Made by a program: the position numbers and the translations under genes. The notes under the pieces were generated by a model. The model ran no database searches and was not told the origin of the DNA. It saw only the letters and a program-made list of their open reading frames with translations. 26,016 nucleotides of DNA from Sneathiella sp. (lineage in GTDB: Bacteria; Pseudomonadota; Alphaproteobacteria; Sneathiellales; Sneathiellaceae), in contig NVRR01000002.1 in the NCBI GenBank assembly GCA_002732675.1, positions 1-26,016 on the forward strand, given 5' to 3'. This document shows positions 22,184 through 26,016 of the stretch, piece by piece (the first letter of the stretch is position 1; every line of letters begins with the position of its first letter).

Positions 22184-22726
22184 TTAGTTTTTCGTTCTAT
22201 TTGTGGTTGGTTTTGCCGTTTTCCTGTTGCTGCTGGTCCTGCTGTTAATCTCTTGCTGTAGGCGGCGGTGCTGAATTCGGGCGAATTCCGATGGGACAAA
22301 AAGGGAAATCAAAAAGCCAAAGACCGCAAAGAAAACGAAAAAATTCGTCAGCCAGTACAATTTAAAACGATGAATGTGCTCAACAAACTCCGAAGCGACC
22401 AAAAGGCCGAGCGTTAATAGATACCAGACAAATAAATAATTAAACTTCTGCAACTCGCGTTGGATATCCAGCGCTGAGGTCCATGCATGGCGACTGCCGC
22501 CTGGCATAATCATGCTTGGATTGCCGATAATAGACACAACCGCAAAGAGCGAGGCTGCCAAAATGGAAAAAACAACGGCAACATATTCCGAAAGCTTATC
22601 GTTTGTGCGGAACTCATGGGATATAAGGGAATTGGAAGCGGCCAAGAACGATATAACGAATACAGCGAGGATTACCGCCATTCTTACCCGCGAATATGTG
22701 GCCTCATCTTTCAGCAGACTACTCAT
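22184..22726 (-). CDS. Four-TM membrane protein, second gene of the operon
   Basis: I choose the ATG at 22726, which overlaps the upstream stop by eight bases (ATGAGTAG), giving 180 residues. Four hydrophobic helices are visible, around residues 15-33, 47-66, 97-114 and 125-145 (for example VAVVFSILAASLFAVVSIIG and WLTNFFVFFAVFGFLISLFV). They are followed by a basic, disordered tail rich in Arg, Ser, Thr and Lys. No catalytic motif is present. A four-helix membrane protein coupled to a soluble protein of about 300 residues resembles the layout of the Kiwa defence pair, but I see no sequence evidence of homology. It could anchor or act as effector for the soluble partner. Confidence 0.75.
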   Translation of the reverse strand: MSSLLKDEATYSRVRMAVILAVFVISFLAASNSLISHEFRTNDKLSEYVAVVFSILAASLFAVVSIIGNPSMIMPGGSRHAWTSALDIQRELQKFNYLFVWYLLTLGLLVASEFVEHIHRFKLYWLTNFFVFFAVFGFLISLFVPSEFARIQHRRLQQEINSRTSSNRKTAKPTTNRTKN

Positions 22727-23636
22727 CAACTATGCCTGTATCACGCATATTTGTTAAAATAATTCGCATGTGCCTCTCCAGTTCCTGCGAGTTTAAAACC
22801 CTGCGGTTGCCGTGGACTTCGCATACTCGTTTTAATGACATCTTATCACGGGTCAAGCGAAGTCCGCTTTTTGTTACGATGACAAACTCATCTTCGTAGT
22901 TCGCATGAATGCTGCTGGCCATTGACGTCAGTAGTTCTCGCACGCGCGGTATTTCCCAGCTTCTTCCTGGGCGCAATATAAGTTTGCCTTCAATATCGGC
23001 TGCTGCTGCAAGCTGTGTGGCTGTGGCTGGGCTGCGAAAAATACTTGCCAAGCTTGCCAAAATCCCCTCTGCGGGAATTTCTCCGCCATTTGCAACCCTA
23101 TCCAGGGTTGGTGCAAACGCACCAATACCAAGATCAATCTCCTCAATGCCGTCCGCGAAGGCTTGTTCAACAACCTGTTGATCCAGCACTACTTGAAACT
23201 GGAATGCATCATGCTGCGCGCCGCTGCCATCCGAGCCAAGAAATGATGCAAGGACGTTCTGAATTTTACCATCTCGTAGGGCGTCATTATGAGTGACCCA
23301 AATAATGTTGTTACCGGAAATAAGGCAGAAGAGTTGTGAGAGAATGTATTCATTCTCACCTTCGGGATCTTGCTCATCAGCATCAGCCGCACCATCCTGT
23401 ATTTGGGTATTAATAATGGCTACTGGAGCGCCTTCCTCATAAGTAACAAAATGCAAGAAACGCACATTACCATGTATGGATCGCCGCGCGAGCATGCAGC
23501 TAAAATCGCCGGATGTTTGAAATACTGTTTGTATATTTTCGTCAATATCAACGATGCGGGCTTCTATTACGTCAGAAAGGGTGTCGTTTACACTGTCCAT
23601 CCAAATAGCGCGTCTGTAATGAGAAGTTTTTTTCAT
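22719..23636 (-). CDS. Soluble protein of unknown function, first gene of the operon
   Basis: I choose the ATG at 23636 (MKKTSHYRRAIW), with TGGAG seven bases upstream; the longer frame begins at a TTG. The result is a 305-residue soluble protein without signal or membrane segments. Visible blocks are SCMLARRSIHGNVRFLHFVTYEEG, the acidic QIQDGAADADEQDPEGENEYI, then LSQLFCLISGNNIIWVTHNDALRDGKIQNVL and a C-terminal EDEFVIVTKSGLRLTRDKMSLKRVCEVHGNRRVLNSQEL. The SGNNIIWVTHN strand-turn looks like a conserved core of an uncharacterised family found with membrane partners. I cannot assign a function. It leads a compact operon beside a phage integration site. Confidence 0.75.
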   Translation of the reverse strand: MKKTSHYRRAIWMDSVNDTLSDVIEARIVDIDENIQTVFQTSGDFSCMLARRSIHGNVRFLHFVTYEEGAPVAIINTQIQDGAADADEQDPEGENEYILSQLFCLISGNNIIWVTHNDALRDGKIQNVLASFLGSDGSGAQHDAFQFQVVLDQQVVEQAFADGIEEIDLGIGAFAPTLDRVANGGEIPAEGILASLASIFRSPATATQLAAAADIEGKLILRPGRSWEIPRVRELLTSMASSIHANYEDEFVIVTKSGLRLTRDKMSLKRVCEVHGNRRVLNSQELERHMRIILTNMRDTGIVDE

Positions 23637-23840
23637 CAATATCTCCAATATATTCTTAATGCATTGGAGCAGAACAATTTCATTAATCGTAGGTTTGGTC
23701 GCTTACTGCACGGGTAATAATGTCAAGTTTTGTCAGGAAGGGCTCAACTTTTGTACGTTCTGGTCATAGTCTGCAACCGTAGTTAGGAGGGCTGTGATAT
23801 GATGTCGTGGCTGCAAAGTCTATATTTTAGGAGAAAACTG

Positions 23841-24770
23841 ATGAACAATGTACTCGCTAGATTTATAATCTTCTTTTCAATTGGCGTATCGGCGCAACCA
23901 GGTTTCGCGGGAGGGTTCTTGGGTGATATCGTTGAGGGTATTTGCGGTGGTTGCGGTCTGGGCACAGCTTTTGATAAAGGTCATGATAAGCTTGGCAATC
24001 CGCTCGATGTTCCCGGTCGTATCCGGCGTGAAGCTGCTGTTGAAGTCCTCGGCCCAGCCCTAGGCGAAGCAATACGGCATTCACGAAATGACGCACGAGC
24101 TGCTGGTACACATCCAATACCAGACTGGATAAAATTCCAAATGTCGCCGTTTTTCGATCAGGATATATTGAACCGTGTCCAATATCGGATAGGCGGTGGC
24201 GGCGATCTATCGGTTCAAGCAAATGCAATTCGCTACGGTGAGGCAAATGGTGTGGCGCTAATCGATACCATTGTGTTTGACACCGAACGCTCGTCTAGCA
24301 ATTTAACTTTATGGTCTCATGAGCTTTACCATATAATCCAGTTCCGTCTGTGGGGGAGAAGCGACTTTGGTAAGCGTTATGTTCGAAGTTCGGCTACAGT
24401 TGAAGCTGATGCCAACAGGATGGAACAAAAGTTTGACCGTCTGCACCCATATATAATTGGTCGAGCGCCAACTCATGCTGATGGAGTGCTGGACGGAAAT
24501 TGGGTTTACCTGGGACATTACAACGGCAGTTGGAAAACCCGCAATTTTCAGTGGTCTGAAAACCAAGAGTTTTTACCGCTGTTGGGTTCAACTATTGTTG
24601 CCAAAACGGATGTTAACATGCGGCAAAATCATATTACTTATGATCAGGCTCAAGACCGATGGACAAATGCAGCCGCGGTTCGAGTGGTAAGAACCGGTGA
24701 GAGTTTTCGAATTGTGCGACTTCATGATGTAACCAATGGCGAACGCTATATGTGGGCGTTGGTTGAGTGA
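23841..24770 (+). CDS. Secreted zinc metallopeptidase-like protein (DUF4157-type HELxH)
   Basis: I choose the ATG at 23841, with AGGAG seven bases upstream, rather than the ATG at 23799; this gives 309 residues with a signal peptide (MNNVLARFIIFFSIGVSAQPGFAG). A Gly/Cys patch (EGICGGCGLG) follows. The zincin core is plain: ANGVALIDTIVFDT, then His160-Glu161-Leu-Tyr-His164 in WSHELYHIIQFRLWG, and Glu188 in ATVEADANRMEQ as the likely third ligand. This is the DUF4157 (eCIS-core-like) arrangement. The last 60 residues (STIVAKTDVNMRQ to MWALVE) form a small beta domain. The substrate is unknown; it would act in the periplasm or outside. Confidence 0.8.
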   Translation: MNNVLARFIIFFSIGVSAQPGFAGGFLGDIVEGICGGCGLGTAFDKGHDKLGNPLDVPGRIRREAAVEVLGPALGEAIRHSRNDARAAGTHPIPDWIKFQMSPFFDQDILNRVQYRIGGGGDLSVQANAIRYGEANGVALIDTIVFDTERSSSNLTLWSHELYHIIQFRLWGRSDFGKRYVRSSATVEADANRMEQKFDRLHPYIIGRAPTHADGVLDGNWVYLGHYNGSWKTRNFQWSENQEFLPLLGSTIVAKTDVNMRQNHITYDQAQDRWTNAAAVRVVRTGESFRIVRLHDVTNGERYMWALVE

Positions 24771-24866
24771 AGTTATCGCTAGTATCTCGATTTTATCGCA
24801 GCACAGTAAACTCTTTTTCTGCCGACACAGCAGCGATAAGCACTATGATTTATTGTTGCTCTGGGG

Positions 24867-25379
24867 TCATGGTTCTTCGTTAGAAGCGCCAGCGGTATTG
24901 TCGGTCTGCGAGGGGTTGTTTCTCTCGAAGAGCATTAGTCTAAAATCTTGGCATTCTGGCGTCTCTTTTTTTCCTGCAGTTTCTCGCGCAAAGCATTTAA
25001 TTGCCGGAGACATAGGAATGCCAATAGTAGCGTTTAATGGCAACCTGGACGCTTGGAAACTGGTGAAAGCAGTGTGTGGAAATGAAAATTCAGGTATTGT
25101 GCCATTTGCTGCCCAACTATCGAATTCATCTGCTGGAATGGCAATCTCCGAGTATTTAGCCAGTGTCCTTAACGCAAATTTGCGGCCTTGCAGTGAGGTG
25201 TCTTTGTTCTCGCCCTGCAAAATTGATAGCGCGATTTTGACCATATCAATGTCATGGCTGCGGTCTTGATTAAAATAGCCAAGTGCACCGGCAAACATGG
25301 TTCCAGAGGCCGTTAGCCCTGCTGTCAAAACCGATGTTATGGCAATTTTACCCCAGCCACTATTCTCTGAATTGCTCAA
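24867..25379 (-). CDS. Membrane-anchored hypothetical protein
   Basis: A 170-residue protein starting at a TTG whose last two bases and following A make the TGA of a small upstream ORF (TTGA), with GAGGGGG about seven bases ahead. An N-terminal helix (IAITSVLTAGLTASGTMFAGALGYF, about residues 12-36) anchors a soluble region. That region has a DIDMVKIALSILQG helix, GRKFALRTLAKYSEI and two cysteines (IKCFARE, PECQDF). The end is Asn/Thr/Glu-rich. The arrangement of a membrane segment followed by a helical pair recalls small signalling adaptors, but I recognise no family. It is convergent with the zincin gene. Confidence 0.6.
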   Translation of the reverse strand: MSNSENSGWGKIAITSVLTAGLTASGTMFAGALGYFNQDRSHDIDMVKIALSILQGENKDTSLQGRKFALRTLAKYSEIAIPADEFDSWAANGTIPEFSFPHTAFTSFQASRLPLNATIGIPMSPAIKCFARETAGKKETPECQDFRLMLFERNNPSQTDNTAGASNEEP

Positions 25380-25495
25380 AACCTAGCCCCCTCAGCCTTC
25401 AAATATTTTGTCAGTTTATCGATGCCATTGTCAGTATGCGTTGTGTTGCTGGCCACATAGTGCTTGCGAGGCGGTGCTGCCTTATACTTAGCCAT
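25376..25495 (-). CDS. Small ORF (39 aa) coupled to the membrane-protein gene
   Basis: This frame is too short for ordinary gene finding. It reads MAKYKAAPPRKHYVASNTTH, then TDNGIDKLTKYLKAEGARF, a basic, soluble peptide. Its TGA overlaps the TTG start of the following gene, and the GAGGGGG in its last codons would be that gene's ribosome site, so translation of this ORF probably controls the next. An imperfect palindrome centred on CCGG (25497-25514) lies just upstream of its start and may be an operator. The function of the peptide is unknown. Confidence 0.45.
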   Translation of the reverse strand: MAKYKAAPPRKHYVASNTTHTDNGIDKLTKYLKAEGARF

Positions 25496-25604
25496 AACTA
25501 ATACCGGTTATAGTTGGAATTATGAAAATAAAGCTTCCTCTAAAAGGTATCACGCACCCTAGCTAGTTGTTCGCGACATTATCTTGTCTTTCTAAAAATC
25601 ATGA

Positions 25605-25633
25605 AGTGCTTAACAGTAGCTCTTTCAAGCACT
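25605..25633. terminator. Possible terminator hairpin downstream of the MBL gene
   Basis: AGTGCTT (25605-25611) pairs perfectly with AAGCACT (25627-25633) around a 15-base loop. On the minus strand the stem is followed a few bases later by a short T run. The long loop and imperfect T tract make this a weak call. Confidence 0.3.
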
Positions 25634-25661
25634 AACAGAGCCAGGCGCTTTCGCGCAAAGC

Positions 25662-26016
25662 CTATAACCCCAACGGAACCAACACCGTTGGCATCCTCGG
25701 CAAAGTGCTCATCGATAAAATAAAAGACCGAGCGCCTAGGTAGTGGCTTTCAAAACCATCGCCCAGCATTGATATCAATGTGTCTGGCGTTGCAAAACCT
25801 CTGGCGTGCATGGGCAGGATAACGCGGGCGCGAAGGCGTTTTAGAATTTCGGCCATGCCGCCAAGGCTTAACGTTAGCGCGCCATCTATTGGCACCATAA
25901 CGACATCCAGGCGACCGATTTGGGCGTAATGGGCATCAACCAATGGATGGTGCAAATGGCCAAGGTGGCCGATGCACAGGCCTGCGACTTCAAAAATGAA
26001 AATCGAATTGGCGTCT
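25662..26016 (-). CDS. MBL-fold metallo-hydrolase, C-terminal part (runs off window)
   Basis: The frame is open to the right edge, so only the last 117 or so residues are seen. The start usually proposed (at 25955) is a TTG inside the protein. The text NSIFIFEVAGLCIGHLGHLHHPL, then GRLDVVMVPIDGALTLSLGGM, and later ARVILPMHARG contains the later zinc-binding features of the MBL fold: the IGHLGHLHH strand, the Asp in PIDG and the His in PMH. This subgroup is conserved in alphaproteobacterial chromosomes and resembles UlaG-like hydrolases. The substrate cannot be told. It marks ordinary chromosome at the right edge. Confidence 0.8.
   Translation of the reverse strand, partial: DANSIFIFEVAGLCIGHLGHLHHPLVDAHYAQIGRLDVVMVPIDGALTLSLGGMAEILKRLRARVILPMHARGFATPDTLISMLGDGFESHYLGARSFILSMSTLPRMPTVLVPLGL

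Noticed and set aside
22719..23636. Naming the 305-residue protein KwaB
   Set aside because: Only size and partner topology agree with Kiwa; I could not see family motifs, so the name would be a guess.
24773..24839. TTATCGCT / AGCGATAA inverted repeat between convergent genes
   Set aside because: The arms are about 51 bases apart and no T run follows, so a terminator call is not justified.
24736..25269. Plus-strand frame of 177 codons
   Set aside because: It lies opposite the membrane-anchored minus-strand protein, which has a better start, coupling and composition.

Overview
The window is the right-hand part of a prophage (about 1-21743) followed by bacterial chromosome or an island (about 21744-26016). 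The host is probably an alphaproteobacterium of moderate GC. This is inferred from the style of the phage genes and from the tRNA-Lys(CTT) 3' end that closes the prophage; I cannot name the genus. The integrase, regulators, replication genes and terminase lie off the left edge.

Layout of the prophage. Positions 1-4054 hold a lambda-type head module: portal (partial), gpW-like joiner, S49 protease with a nested scaffold, gpD-like decoration protein, gpE-like capsid and an FII-like connector. Positions 4051-19240 hold a Mu-type contractile tail in Mu order: tail terminator candidate, DUF2635, sheath, tube, chaperone with a -1 frameshift site, tape measure, gpN, gpP, gp45, gp46, gp47, gp48, fibre and a fibre-associated protein. 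Two insertions interrupt it. One is a DUF2513 gene with its own terminator (7068-7491). The other is a 2.8 kb block (10081-12886) between tape measure and gpN. That block holds a three-gene minus-strand operon (a two-TM protein, a zinc-ribbon/TM protein and a secreted Cys protein), a Panacea-domain antitoxin followed by a one-TM protein that may be its toxin, and a HigBA-type pair with repeated operators.

After a strong terminator (19267-19289) comes the lysis module: a GH19-type endolysin with a C-terminal membrane segment, nested Rz/Rz1 spanins, a holin candidate, and a secreted protein whose frame is broken at a run of seven Gs. A 54-codon ORF and an opposing CxxC protein close the phage before the attachment site (21695-21743).

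The right flank carries a compact three-gene minus-strand operon (305 aa soluble protein, 4-TM protein, 72 aa protein), a secreted HELYH zincin of the DUF4157 kind, a coupled small-ORF/membrane-protein pair, and the C-terminal part of an MBL-fold hydrolase running off the edge. The three-gene operon next to a tRNA integration site and the Panacea/TM pair are the best candidates for undescribed systems. Both functions are inferences from architecture.
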